A stretch of DNA of 64,000 nucleotides from Phorcus lineatus (GCA_921293015.1 OV121093.1:3085027-3149026), one strand, 5' to 3'. Shown: positions 33,378 through 44,620, counted from the stretch's first letter. Notes: generated from the letters alone by a model not told the origin. Made by a program: numbers and translations.

Positions 33378-34143
33378 TTATTTTCTCCATATGATAAATA
33401 TCATAATACAAACTATTATGAGTATAGGAATAAGAATACCTGAGATTATACCGTGGTATTCATCATCAGTGATATCTGCATGTCTGGGTGAAGTAGGAGT
33501 GGTGATAGATGCTGAAAGCGAGACAGAATTAGAGGAAATAATACTAGTAGTGGAAGTAGCAGTCAAGGTAGTGGATGAAGCGAGGGTAGTGGATGAAGGA
33601 AGGGATTAAGCGTGATTATTGGATGAAAGGGTGGTAGTGGATGTAGCGATGGTAGTAGCAGATGAAGGGAGGGTAGCGGATGATGAAAGGGGAGTATGAG
33701 AGGAAGGGGTAGCAGGGGTGATAGTCGACGTAGTGAGGAGGGTAGGAGGGGGAGGTATTATCAGTAGTGACACCAGATTTTGTAGGTGATCTACTCCTAG
33801 TCCTAATCGTCAAGGGAGAAGTGATAATTGATGTTAGTGTTGTTGTTGTAGAATCTGAAATCAATATCATAATTTTTAAAAGATATAATCAAAAATAACA
33901 AATTCAAACAATAAAATTGATTTTAATTTCATGATAGAGATGACTAGAATTGGAAAATCATAGAGTGAATTAAATAAAATCATGTTGTATAATTCTTCAT
34001 TATCTCCTGGGATATAAATTGTATTGATAAATGTTGCGGGTTTTAATTAAATTTAAGCACTCACCATGACAAATGTTATTGTTGATGTAACCCTCCGATG
34101 CTCCCTGAACATCCGAACAAGAGGCTCCTTCCCCAATGATGTG
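33378..34143 (-). pseudogene. Mucin-like single-pass membrane protein, last two exons
   Basis: Exon 34065-34143 (IIGEGASCSDVQ ... GYINNNICH) and exon 33378-33854 join at phase 1 to give CHDSTTTTLTSI. The second exon is Ser/Thr-rich (TTTLSSNN, STTLASSTTLTATSTTS), then ADITDDEYHGIISGILIPIL, a transmembrane helix, and a short IIWRK tail. One apparent frameshift (after TTDNTSPS) and one TAA (after SNNHA) break the stalk, so this copy is decayed or carries sequence errors. Two comparable genes lie at 43313-43890 and 44150-44620. The product would be a type I surface protein with a small cytoplasmic end; upstream exons were not found. Confidence 0.5.
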
Positions 34144-34751
34144 CTAAAAATCAAAGGAAATGTTATAATGGTAACTGCCGAGAGAAAACAATTTATTTTT
34201 TAGGAATCAAGAAAGTAAGAGCTGAGAGCAGTCTTTTAGTTGAGAGAAATCTATCTGGTGTGAGATTTTGACTTTAAGGGTGAGAGCAGTCGTCGAGAGT
34301 GTAATTCCCTAAAAAATCATATTTAAAGGGGTACTACCATGACGATAAAAGTGAGTCTCGCTTTTATCGATTCAGACCTAATTAACGGTTGGTCTAGAGA
34401 TTATACTGATTGTTTAAAGTAGCCTTTGTAACATTCCTTGAGGTGGTATTAACCTTGCATTTGATCGGGACTCTTACATAAGAATTTTTATCGATGTAGT
34501 GTCCCTTTTATCATTCAACTACTTTTCACAGTTGATGTAATTCATTTCACACTTGAAAGAATTTACATAGAGATACATTAATAAAAACTATGAGGATAGC
34601 ATTAGTCTAGAGTTAATTTTCTATACAAGTGAGTGAGTTATTGCTTAACACCGCTTAAATAATATTGTTTCCCATGAGTGGTGACTTTTCTATACAGCAT
34701 ATTCAAAATCTATCTACTCTCAGTGAAATAATTTTCCATAGACTTCCATGT

Positions 34752-35030
34752 TATTTTCAATCCCGCCAGGGGCTCGGCAACTTTTGTCTGCAGTAGAGAA
34801 CTGTTCTACACGCAGTCAGGTTTGGGTGCAAGGCTACACTGAGTTTCAGCGCAGTACCACCCATGGTTCGCTAGTTCCAGCCGATGCTCGCAGGTTTCAC
34901 CGCAATGAATAGCCACAATGGTGTTGCGGGCTTTCTCCCTGCAATAATACTAGCAGCCGCGATATAAGTGAAATAATCTTGAAAGCGGCGTTAAACCCCA
35001 ACTCACCTCACCTCACCTCACCTCATTTTA
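34752..35030 (+). mobile_element. tRNA-derived SINE, 5'-truncated copy
   Basis: Matches 30613-30924 from the region just after the B box (CCCGCCAGGGGCTCGGCAAC) to AAAGCGGCGTTAAACCCCAA, followed by a (CTCAC)n tail. Confidence 0.85.
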
Positions 35031-36030
35031 ATATCACCCTTACGATCTAAGGATCAAAAGATCAACATGTTTCATTGTCTACCTGTCCATAGTAGTCAAG
35101 GAATGACAAACCCTCCACAACCCTTGTTATTCAAACTATTTACTATATAAATTATATACAATGAACACACTATCTCGAATGTCACTGAACATTTTCATAA
35201 AGTAGATAAGATGATTAAAATATCTAAAATCTACGTTGAACGTAGTATTGTTGTCAAAACACTAGGTATTGTCTTGTCAGTTAAGTCACATATATGTCAG
35301 CTAAACCCTTTATTGAAAATATTGTTTCATGTGAAGCGAAGGTAAATAAAGATCTAAATTAATTTTATCTCTTATATTAATTTTTTCCGTGACACAGCTT
35401 AAAATGATGTATTATATAGATTATTGTTCTATCAGTTAAAGCGCGAATCATTAACGCATCTTCGTGTGAGGTGACCAACGTTAAGCTCACACATTGTTTA
35501 CTTACTTTAGTTTACATTTGCAAAATTCCTGAAAACTTATATTAGGAATATCCTATGTTACTTTCTACTATGATGTCGACAATATTATAATTTTGTATAC
35601 AATCTGAAGACCACGAAACGACAGCTTGCTAAGGTTAATACAAAATCAATGCTTAACTTATGTGTTCGAAATCGTGATATCAATATCATATTAATTATTC
35701 GAAATGTTTTGATTAGCCAAAAATGATTCTAAATTCATTCCATGTCAATCATGGAAGATATCTGACAGAAACTACTGCTTCTTCTTGTGATAACATTAAT
35801 AAATGGATGTTAAAAGAAATTCTCTATACTTGTACACTGATACAGACTATAGTGCATATATGTCATTTCATTGGGTTTCACTCTGTGAGATGTGTTCAGT
35901 GATGCGATAAACCTCTTCCGTCCGGTCCTATATAGTCCATTTCGAAGAACGAAGCCCTTCCAATGTCATAACAGCAGTACTACTAGTACTTTGAACTAAG
36001 TGGGATTAGGTTAATTAGAAATATACATGC
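35031..36030. other. No gene seen
   Basis: AT-rich sequence with no supported coding region or strong repeat. Confidence 0.5.
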
Positions 36031-36075
36031 ATTATTTATATTTTATTTTCGCATTATTGATATGATGATACTTAC

Positions 36076-36410
36076 CTAAGTTTAAATATCCATAATTGTT
36101 CCAAAATTCTTCCAAGTTACGAGTCACAAGCATCTCTCCCTTTTCTTTTATTAACAGTTCAATCACCTCTTTGATCTCTCTTAAATCAAGCAAAGCGACC
36201 ACTCTGCAGGTTATACTTTGAATTGTGAGAGTCTTATTCTCTCTACTAAACGCCAAGAGAGTCCCGTCTCTCTTTAGTGAAAGCTCAGGCTGAATGAAGG
36301 AGGGCATATTGTTATATACTTGGAAAATATCCAAATCCTTAGAAAAAAACACAGAATGTCCTTCAAATCTAAGGATAGCTGTGTGCTCAATAAAATGTCT
36401 GAATCCGGAT
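36076..36410 (-). CDS. Diverged relative of the unknown small protein family, one exon
   Basis: The open stretch reads SGFRHFIEHTAILRFEGHS, SLKRDGTLLAFSRENKTLTI and VVALLDLREIKEVIELL. It ends YGYLNLG at a perfect donor (AG|GTAAGT, intron from 36075). It aligns with copy A over the LKTLTI ... SDMKKFVERL part and at the terminal YQHM/YLNL. The KTLTI core plus helix is the conserved feature. No frame damage is visible, unlike copies B-D. The start is uncertain (ATG at about 36307, or an upstream exon). Confidence 0.45.
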
Positions 36411-36844
36411 TGCTTTCCTCTCCAATTCTAAGTTAAAAATTGGTTTTACTCTGGTCGATGTAATAGGTCACTGCCTAATATTGAAACAATGAGATACAAA
36501 ACTTGCTGCCATATATTTTGCCCTCCGGCATTGTCGTGTAATATATATTTGACCCACCATCGACCCCCCGCAATGTTTACTCAAGTCAGGCTTATCACGA
36601 ATAAAAGTGATTAATTGTTTCATAACAATTTAAGGGACATTCATATTATTCGGTTCTTATTCTAAGTCACATATAGACCTATGTTTCATCGAAGAAAATA
36701 AAGATATGATTTATTGAAGTTTAAAGGATTTTTCACATTCGCATCAATGATAAAAGAACATCAACAACAAAAAAAACCCAAAAAAACTGAGTGTACCTTA
36801 CCGATGTATAAGCTTGATTAAAAAGAACATGTTACTTACCTTAA

Positions 36845-37226
36845 AGATGTTGGTAGGTGAGTTGAAAAATCTCACAGTTGATCCGTGCATCAGCGAATGT
36901 CAATTTCTCAATAAAATATTTCATGTTCACAATGGTTAAGCATAGACTTATGTCTGTACCTGTTTCCTCAATAGTGAGAGTTTTTTTTAACTCTGTCTAA
37001 GGAAAAAGTTACATTGCCTTTGACAAAAAAATTGATTCCACATAGCTCCGGCTTCAGGGCATTTTCCTTGACCATTTTATCAAAGATGTTTAATTCTTTG
37101 ATATCTTGGAGTATGATATCCTTTAACATTGATGATGATGTTCGGTCCAGTTTAATTTTCTTAACACCATCTCCAATTTCCACTTCATATCTCCCCAACT
37201 CAACGTAGACCAAATCAATATTCATT
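36845..37226 (-). pseudogene. Unknown small protein family, copy E
   Basis: The frame from MNIDLVYVELGRYEVEIGDG to FVKGNVTFSLDRVKK is intact. A one-base slip in a T run at about 36982 then shifts it; the remainder (TLTIEETG..ISLCLT) is readable in another frame down to CAACATCTTTAA followed by GTAAGT. A LINE begins about 50 bp upstream, so the promoter is probably disrupted. Confidence 0.68.
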
Positions 37227-37884
37227 TCGATGTGTAGACGTTGGCAGAATTTCCAACAACAAAAAATAAAAAAAATATGCCCCCGTGGGGCTCCCGGTTT
37301 AGAATAGGGCCTCGTCATCTCCATGCCTGTCGTATGAGGCGACTAAAATGGGGCGGTCTGTTAGCCGTGGAATGCGACCTGTGTCGTTGGAGGAAGGAAG
37401 CCTGGTGGTTGAGGGAGGCGTAGCTGAATAGCTTACACTGACCAATACACCACTTCGGCCCTGACTTCATCTAGACAGGAGACCAGATGGGCCCAGTTTG
37501 GTCAATCGGCTGGTCGTGCCAAGCATTTGGTTGCTTAGTTCTTATCTATCCCTCTGCTTTTACATCATCTTTGCTTATTTTTCTCTTTTCTATCACTCTT
37601 CTACCCCTCATTTCTCCTCTTCTCATCTTTCCTATCCCTCTTGTTGCATTCACCTTCTTTCCTTGTTCTGTTGTCTACTCTCTCGCAGACATTTTTCACT
37701 CTGCTTCCAAGATAGCGATGGCTAATGGGTCAATCCTGGTAAGAACTGGCAACTCTTACTGGGAGTATATCAACTTGGTATCCCCGGTGCTGCTAGCTGG
37801 ATTCCCGCTGGCATGTAGCACCGCCCTTGTTGGAGCTCCGTGGTGGGTGGGGACCCAGGGTGATGAAAACTTTTTTACCTAAAT

Positions 37885-39345
37885 ATGGGTCAAAAAGGAA
37901 AAAAAAAGCGAACATGTTCAACGGATGACAGTCCCTCCTCTGATGAGGAGCTAACTCCATCGACAGCAACACCATCAATAGTTAAAGCATCATCATCAAA
38001 TGGCACTTCAAAATCTCCACTACTAAGCAGCTGGCCACGGTTCTTGGTCATATCATCAGTTGACTGAATCCCTTTGCCACCGCCAAGACCATTCAAGGAC
38101 TTGCTGGTGATGTCCAGAATGTAAAGAAGATAAGGAATGGGTACCTTCTTGTTGAATGTAAGACTAAACAACAATCACTATCTCTTCAAACTCTTAAAAC
38201 AATAGTAAATACACCTGTTAAAGTTTCTCCACATACAACTCTCAACAGCAGCAAAGCCATCATCCGAGATAGGGATCGCTGTCTTGAAGATTCCTCAGAA
38301 GATGAGCTCCTCGCCAACCTCAAGGACCAGGCAGTGACAGCTGTTAAACATTTCACTGTCCGGAGGGAGGGGAAAATCATTAAAACTCACACATATCTTC
38401 TAACCTTTTCTTTACCACAGGCTCCTAAAATCGTTAATGCAGGCTACCACAAACTCAAAACAGAACTCTACTTTCCCAACCCACTCCGTTGTTACCATTG
38501 CCAGAAGTTTGGCCATGGAAGCAACTCCTGCAGGGCTGATGAGCGTGTCTGTCCTCGGTGCGGCAAGCCCGAGGATGACGACCACTCTGATGATTGCAAG
38601 GAGTCGCCCAAGTGTGCCAACTGTGCTGGAGAACATTTGGCTTCCTCTAAGGAATATCCAAAGTGGCAACAGGAGTCTCAAATTCTCAAACTCAAGTACA
38701 CTCAAAACATTCCCTTCCCTGAAACTATGCTCGCAGGTTTCACCGCAATGCATAGCCACAATGGTGTTGCGGGCTTTCTCCCTGCAAAAATACTAGCAGC
38801 CGCGATATAAGTGAAATAATCTTGAAAGCGGCTTTAAACACCAACTCACCTCACCTCACCTCCCTGAAACTAAACGTCTGGTTCTTGAGGGCCTCAAAAA
38901 GCCTTCATATTCTTCCATAGTTTCCTCTGCAACTGTTTCTAAAAGGACAATGTCAACTCAAACAGACAAACAATGGGTGTCAGATCCGCCTACTCAAACC
39001 ACATTACGCAGCTCAACATCTTCAACAATAGGTACCATGACATTCCCTCTTCTTTCTGTTACAAATCCTGTCAAGGTGACAGGCAGTCAATTATCAACAA
39101 AAACTAAATCACAATCAACCTCAAAATCAAAAGATGCTCAAAAAACAAAACAGAAAACATCGGATCGCATTCCAAAAGGCCAGCAGGATGTGGTCGTGGT
39201 CAACAACAAATTCAATTGTTTGGACCTAGAATCTGATGCCGTTTTAATGGACACATCAGACATACGGCAATCAGAGAAGAAGAAGGGCCGTAGGCCACGG
39301 TCCTTGGATCGTCAGCTGTCAGTTTATCATTATTCAAAACTGTAA
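37885..39345 (+). pseudogene. LINE ORF1, gag-like CCHC zinc-knuckle protein
   Basis: It starts MGQKGKKKRTCSTDD. After early frame loss the best part reads EGKIIKTHTYLLTF, then three knuckles: CYHCQKFGHGSNSC, CPRCGKPEDDDHSDDC and CANCAGEHLASSKEYP. A 133-bp SINE (38728-38860) interrupts the frame after PFPET. The tail (38950-39345) is Ser/Thr/Gln-rich. Jockey/I ORF1 proteins of this type bind the LINE RNA. Confidence 0.8.
38728..38860 (+). mobile_element. tRNA-derived SINE 3' fragment nested in LINE ORF1
   Basis: 133 bp from TGCTCGCAGGTTTCACCGCA to the (CTCAC)n tail, flanked by TCCCTGAAACTA at 38716-38727 and 38861-38872. Removing it rejoins ORF1 at PFPET/KRLVLEG. Confidence 0.9.
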
Positions 39346-39359
39346 CCCTCTGTTCTTTA

Positions 39360-40755
39360 TACATTCCACCTTCTCAAGATCTTAATATCAAAGATATTGT
39401 CCAACTAATAAGTCAACTACCAAAGCCCTTCATTATTCTTGGTGACTTAAATAGTCATAATCCCCTCTGGGGCGGGAATTCCCTTGATTCAAGAGGAAAA
39501 CGACTTGAAAATTTTCTTGTCCAGAATGATTTTTGCCTATTCAATGATGGTTCAAATACCTATTTGCACCCTGCTACAGGTTCATACTCTCCAATGCATT
39601 TATCAGTAACTGACCCATCCCTCTTAGATGATTTCTTATGGTCTGTCCATGAAGATACATGTGGAAGTGATCACTTTCCCATTGTATTAGGACACTCCTC
39701 GCCCGTCCCTGAGAGTCACAACCCTCGTTGGAAATTTACATAAGCCGACTGGGGCACATTTTCAGCCCTTTGCCGGGAACATCTCACATATGATAAATTT
39801 ATAAATTCAGCTGATCTGGTAGAGGCCTTTTCCAAAGGTCTTATCAATATTGCAAATGAAACTATTCCTAAAACCTCGGCAAATCCAAGTATTCACAAGC
39901 CATGGTTTAATGATACTTGTGATGAAGCTATTAAGGCCCGTAAAAAGGCTGAGCGAAAGCTTTATAAACGACCTACCAAATACAACCTTGACAATTGCCG
40001 AAAGGCAAGAGCTAAAGCTCGCCGTACTGTAAATCAACAAAAGCGCAAATCTTGGAGAGGCTATGTCTCCAAAATTAATTCCAGAACACCTATAAGCAAA
40101 GTCTGGAATATGATTAGTAGAATTAAAGGTGAAGGTTCTAAAACTACCATTAAACACCTTAAGGTCAATGGTGACCTTCTTACAACTGAAACCGATATTG
40201 CCAATAAGTTGGCGGAAACCATATCTTAAAATTCCTCATCTGCAAATTACGTACCAGCATTTCAAAAATATCAAAAAGTACAGGAAAAACATCCAATAAA
40301 TTTCAAATCTGATATGGAAAAGACTATAATGAACATTTTTCCATTACAGAACTTAAAACAGCACATGATACAGCAACTGGTTCTGATGATATCCATTATC
40401 AGCTCTTAAAACATCTTCCAGAACCTTGCCTTGAAGTTTTACTGGCTCTGTATAATAATAGTTGGGAAACTGGTAATTTTCCATCTTGTTAGCACAATGC
40501 TACTATTGTGCCTATTCCAAAACCAGGAAAGGATCATACAGACCCTTCTAATTATCGTCCGATAGCCTTAACAAGTTGCGTATGCAAAACTATGGAACGG
40601 ATGATCAACGATCGTCTTGTTTGGTACTTGGAAACCAACAAATATCTCACTGACATTCAATGTGGTTTCCGAAAACAATGAAGTACCATTGATCATCTTG
40701 TAGGCTTAGAAACTTTTATTCGGTATAAACAAACAACATGCGGTATCTGATTTAG
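39360..40755 (+). pseudogene. LINE ORF2 remnant: endonuclease and N-terminal reverse transcriptase
   Basis: Endonuclease blocks IILGDLNSHNPLWGG and CGSDHFPIVLGH are clear, followed by ADWGTFSALCREHL. An RT part then reads VPIPKPGKDHTDPSNYRPIA and NKYLTDIQCGFRK. At least four stops and a frame change occur. The sequence diverges at about 40755, before the catalytic YxDD box, so it is inactive. Confidence 0.85.
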
Positions 40756-40835
40756 AAAAAGCATAGGTTCCGAACCTAGAAAATATTATCTACTATGGGT
40801 ATTGAATTTGGAATTGAATAGGTAATGTTCTCGAT

Positions 40836-41090
40836 ACCACCTGTGTCAATAGTGGTGGGGGGGTCGTACTTGAATGGATATTGTATTTGGAATTGAAAAG
40901 GTATTGTACTCAATACCTGTACTCAATACCTGGTATTGTACTCAATAGCGTCTGTGTCAATAAGGGTGGATACATACCTCAATGGCTATTGAAATTTGAC
41001 TATGAGCAGGTGTGTCGAATACAAAACCTATTCAATTCCAATCAGTCTATGTCAATAAGGGTGGAGACGTACCTCAATTTGTATTGAATT
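40836..41090 (+). repeat. Direct repeats upstream of the 41227 gene
   Basis: Three irregular units carry CTGTGTCAATA.GGGTGG-type cores at 40841, 40952 and 41047, separated by ATTGAATTTGGAATTGAA blocks. The core is shared with the repeats at 44738, 44821 and 44906. Confidence 0.7.
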
Positions 41091-41128
41091 TGGAATTGAA
41101 TCACCACCCTTATTTCATTTGGATATGG

Positions 41129-41136
41129 TATAAAAG
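41129..41136 (+). promoter_or_regulatory. TATA box of the 41227 gene
   Basis: TATAAAAG lies 91 bp upstream of ATG 41227, with a plausible start region about 30 bp further on. Confidence 0.6.
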
Positions 41137-41226
41137 AGGGCTTACAATCCTGTCTCTTTGCATTTGCTTGATATCTCACCGATACCTTACAACCTTTTCC
41201 AAAGTTCAAGTCACTGTTAGTAAACT

Positions 41227-41700
41227 ATGGCAACACCATCTCTGAAGCGAGCATCGACTGATGAAGTCCATGACGAAAGCACTAACAAGAAAATGTATAC
41301 GCCTAAGGTCACTAACCTATCGACAGAAGAACTCATGAAGAAAGTAGACAAGGATGGAAACTTTATGGAAACCTCCTAGAGATGTAAAATTAGTGACCTC
41401 CCTAAGAACGTATTGCTTCTTATTCTCAAAACTGAGGTGGTCTAAGTTCGTGATGAAGCCCTAAGGAAAGTAGTTTTGACATCTGCCATGAAGAGAGACA
41501 TCCAGTATGACGTGCTGCTCAATGATCAGTACGAGGAGGCACTTGAATCTTCAACCCATATGGTTTTCATTGGTCAAGCTCTGTCCAAGAACGCCCGCAA
41601 GTACAACAAGATGCAATTCTTCTGCTGCTCCTGTGATGACAGTGACGTAAATGAAGAAGATGTGGAAGTTGATGAACAGATGACTCAAACATTGTCATAG
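41227..41700 (+). pseudogene. Plus-strand small gene sharing the DQ..EALE.STH exon, two in-frame stops
   Basis: One frame of 158 codons reads MATPSLKRASTDEVHDE, STEELMKKVDKDGNFMETS, stop (TAG), CKISDLPKNVLLLILKTEVV, stop (TAA), then VLLNDQYEEALESSTHMVF and IGQALSKNARK, and ends in an acidic tail (DDSDVNEEDVEVDEQ). The DQ..EALE.STH..F..QA.SKN.R block matches the minus-strand copies C and D. A TATA box and repeats lie upstream. I do not recognise the family. The two stops could be real or mark an old gene. Confidence 0.5.
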
Positions 41701-42290
41701 GTGAGTAATAAGTATAAGATAATGCTTAAAGGACATTCGAGCGAGGTATTTTCTAATGTTATATATTTGAATTATTATTACTCAATTTAGTTTATATACA
41801 TTGATTGATTGATTTTTTTTTCAACTGGAACCATTTATTTTAATTTTCCTGACATCACCTTATGTTCCCCCTAAAAGCGTGCTAGTGCCCCTTTAAAGCT
41901 TGTTGTGCCAATCTTTATTCACGTAATCTTTTCATGAACATACAAGTCCAATTGCTGTCCAAACGTATGACTAAACTTTGAATTATATATATATGTATAT
42001 TTGTTGTATTACCTTCATTTAGTTTAATTTTTCCTAATATCAAGTTGTTTTTCATTTGTAGACGAATACAAATGAAATATACGAATTAGACATAATAAAA
42101 ATGTTCTAATTGTAATTCTTATTGTAACTGATATAAAGTGTTAAATTTAATATTTCCTATCTTATTTCAGGATCACCTCAGGATCTGGATCTGGATTCAG
42201 GATCACCTAAGTAATAAAGAAAAATATCATGACAACAATTTTTTTTATCATTTCAGTAATTGCTCTTAGAGTTGACACCGAACCGAGAAT

Positions 42291-42421
42291 GTGTGATAAC
42301 ATTTCTTGTACATGTTTTTTTTATCAAGAAGTTGACATGCATCGAAAAATGTAAATAAAAACTGTTTCAATGTCTAGACTTTAACTTCTAGATAAAACAC
42401 GTACAAGAAACATTATCACAC
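42291..42421. repeat. Inverted repeat (foldback) of about 40-bp arms
   Basis: The left arm is GTGTGATAACATTTCTTGTA... (42291-42333). The right arm is its near-complement at 42383-42421 (AACTTCTAGATAAAACACGT...). The spacer is about 50 bp. It is MITE-like. Confidence 0.78.
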
Positions 42422-42664
42422 CTTTCTCACGACTTGTATACACAGTTGTACAAAGTGAGTGAATTTATACACCCATGGCATGGAGATATGTGTATCTGAT
42501 ACACCCACACAGGAGACTATATCTATAGAGTTCCAGGTTCTAATGAGAAACGGTGGATATCATGTATAAAGATATCTTATTCATGTATACTACCTATAGT
42601 TCACGGGACGGTGGCTATCATGTATAAAGATATTCATGTATAGCTATGAGATGAATGAAGAAGA

Positions 42665-43260
42665 AAAAAGTTTGAATACACAAATTTTATTAAATTTAGA
42701 ATATAGTATAACTTGCACAACTTAATGTCAAATTTTATTACACATAAAATATAGTATAACTTGCACAACTTAATGTTGTCAAGAAACAAAAAACACAATC
42801 TTCCTTGGCCATATTAGTAAATTACTAAAATGAAAATGCACGTATGAAACTTTGACTAAAATGAAAATGAACACCAATTTGAAGTCTAATATTCTTAAAA
42901 CATGAAACTATAGGATATAAATCATGCACATTAGTAAATTAAACAAACTTTGTATGAAACGTTAAAAATGAAAATGCACAGACTGTCCCAGTTTTATTTC
43001 AGACTGAAAGTCGGCACAAATTTAAAGTCTAATTTATTCTTATAACATGAAATTATAGCATATAAGTCCTGCACATTAGTAAATTACACAAACTGCCTTT
43101 GAAACTTTGACTAAAATGAAAATGCACACAGAAGACGAAGTCAGCACAAATTTGAAGTCTAATTTATTTTTAAAACATGAAATTATAGGATATTAGTAAA
43201 TTACACAAACTGTGTATGAAACTTAAAACTTTGACTAAAATGAAAATGCATAGACTGTTC
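42665..43260. repeat. Degenerate AT-rich tandem repeats
   Basis: Two copies of ATAGTATAACTTGCACAACT (42690-42775) are followed by four degenerate units of about 120 bp with GACTAAAATGAAAATGCA and CATGAAATTATAGGATAT. Confidence 0.75.
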
Positions 43261-43312
43261 CCAGATTTCACAATCAAAATCAATGTATTTCAGATTGAAA
43301 GTCAAAACAAAT

Positions 43313-43890
43313 TTAAAGGAGGAAGTAGTGTGGAGGGTGACGACCGAGGTAGCATCCAGGGGAGAAGCGGACGAGAGAGGTGATTTGTGATGGAGCAGAG
43401 TGCTGGTGGCGATCGAGGTAGTATTCAAGGGAGACGCGGATTAGAGAGGTGTGTGTCGAAGCGTGGTGGGGAGGGTGGCGAGCGAGAGAGGTAGTATTCA
43501 AGAGAGACGCGGATGAGAGAGATGTGTGTCGGAGCGGGGTGGGGGGGATATCATCTGGTATAGCTTTAATAGCTCTTGATACATCTGCGATGGCAGTGTC
43601 AACTACGGCATCTAGTATTGAGTTGTCTGAGCTCAGACTATGAAGAGGGGCGCTCGCGGAGGAAAGGGCAAAGGCCATCGGATTAGTTACTGATAGAAGT
43701 AGAGGATTGGAAGGTATAGGTCTGTTTGGTATGGATGGTGCTACTGGAATTTCATAATGGTGATGATGATGTTGTCGACAACACAGTCGTTTTAATGTTT
43801 TCCTCAGTCGGAAAAGAATAGCTGAGACAATACAAATTATTATAAGGATTCCAAGAGATATTAATCCTTCTTTCAAGCTGCGAAGATGGC
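43313..43890 (-). CDS. Single-pass membrane protein, terminal exon with His-run and Pro/Ser-rich tail
   Basis: The exon opens after TATTGCAG at 43890 and reads in phase 1: HLRSLKEGLISLGILIIICI then VSAILFRLRKTLKRLCC. That is a transmembrane helix with a basic/Cys stop-transfer, then HHHHHYEIPVAPSIPN and a 130-residue Pro/Ser/His-rich tail. Codons near the end repeat (SLLNTTSLARHPPHH, SLIRVSLEYYLDRHQ), reflecting an internal degenerate repeat. Upstream exons (signal peptide and ectodomain) were not identified. Phase 1 matches the other membrane genes here. Confidence 0.5.
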
Positions 43891-43919
43891 CTGCAATATA
43901 TTAGAAAAGAGAAAAGTTA

Positions 43920-44053
43920 AAAGGTAGAGTAAGTAAGCATCAAAATAAAATAAAAATAAAAAATTGTCATAAACTGACAGTACTTAACGATAAAATAGTA
44001 CCTTTAATGAAATTTCGTATATGTTACCCTATCAAATCACTTACTCTACCTTT
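43920..44053. repeat. MITE-like hairpin, copy 2
   Basis: Bounded by AAGGTAGAGTAAGT and ACTTACTCTACCTTT. The right flank (CAGTATTATACACTACTAGT, GCTCTACTAAG) is shared with copy 1 at 32776-32849. It therefore marks either a mobile hairpin or a duplicated segment that includes the neighbouring membrane-protein gene. Confidence 0.75.
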
Positions 44054-44149
44054 AAATGAGAGTTACAGTATTATACACTACTAGTTTGCTCTACTAAGTT
44101 TAAACATATGTTTCGTCCTCCAACAATTGACTCGTAATGATTTTCTTGC

Positions 44150-44620
44150 TTATATATCAAATTTCCTTTTCGCCATTATGAAAACCACAATAAGAACTAT
44201 TAATACTAATATAAATATATCTGTCAAAATTCCAATTTCTTCATTGGCATTACCCTCATCATCACCATCATCATCATCATCAACATCGGCATTGACACCC
44301 TCACTATGATCATACTCGGTAGAAGAAACTAATATTATTGGGTGGAGTGGGTCTTGAAGCGGGGTTTAAAGATACATATATATGGGAATTGGTGTGAAAA
44401 GTATAAGCAGTTATAGAACTAACGTTAGTAGCCGGTGTTAGTACTGGTGGAAGTATGGGTAGGAGTAGTGTTAGTAGCAGTACTACTGAGAGTGCCGGTG
44501 TTAGTGCTGGTGGAAGTATGGGTAGGAGTAGTGTTAGTAGCAGTACTACTGAGAGTGTTGGTGTTAGTAATAGTAGAAGTAGAAGATGAAGTAGCGTTAG
44601 TACTAGTAGGGTATTTATGC
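44150..44620 (-). pseudogene. Mucin-like single-pass membrane protein with acidic juxtamembrane segment
   Basis: On minus, Thr/Ser-rich repeats (TLSSTATNTTPTHTSTSTNT, two 63-bp units) come first. After frame loss the sequence reads EYDHSEGVNADVDDDDDGD, then EEIGILTDIFILVLIVLIVV, a transmembrane helix, and FIMAKRKFDI before the stop at 44150-44152. The layout is that of the gene at 33378-34143. The stalk and membrane parts lie in different frames with stops between, so the gene is decayed, or an intron separates them (I see no clear sites). Confidence 0.45.

Larger units (their letters stand above)
37275..40755 (+). mobile_element. Decayed LINE (Jockey/I-type layout) with 5' end kept and 3' end lost
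   Basis: A 5' leader typical of molluscan LINEs (CCCGTGGGGCTCCCGG, GCCTGTCGTATGAGGCGACT) is followed by a CCHC ORF1, an endonuclease remnant and an RT remnant. The RT is cut before the YADD palm motif. Loss of the 3' rather than the 5' end is unusual for a LINE. Confidence 0.78.

Noticed and set aside
33616-33870. Tyr/Pro-rich ORF on minus
   Set aside because: After the first 45 codons it is the wrong frame of a Ser/Thr-rich stalk; the Thr/Ser frame leads to the transmembrane helix.
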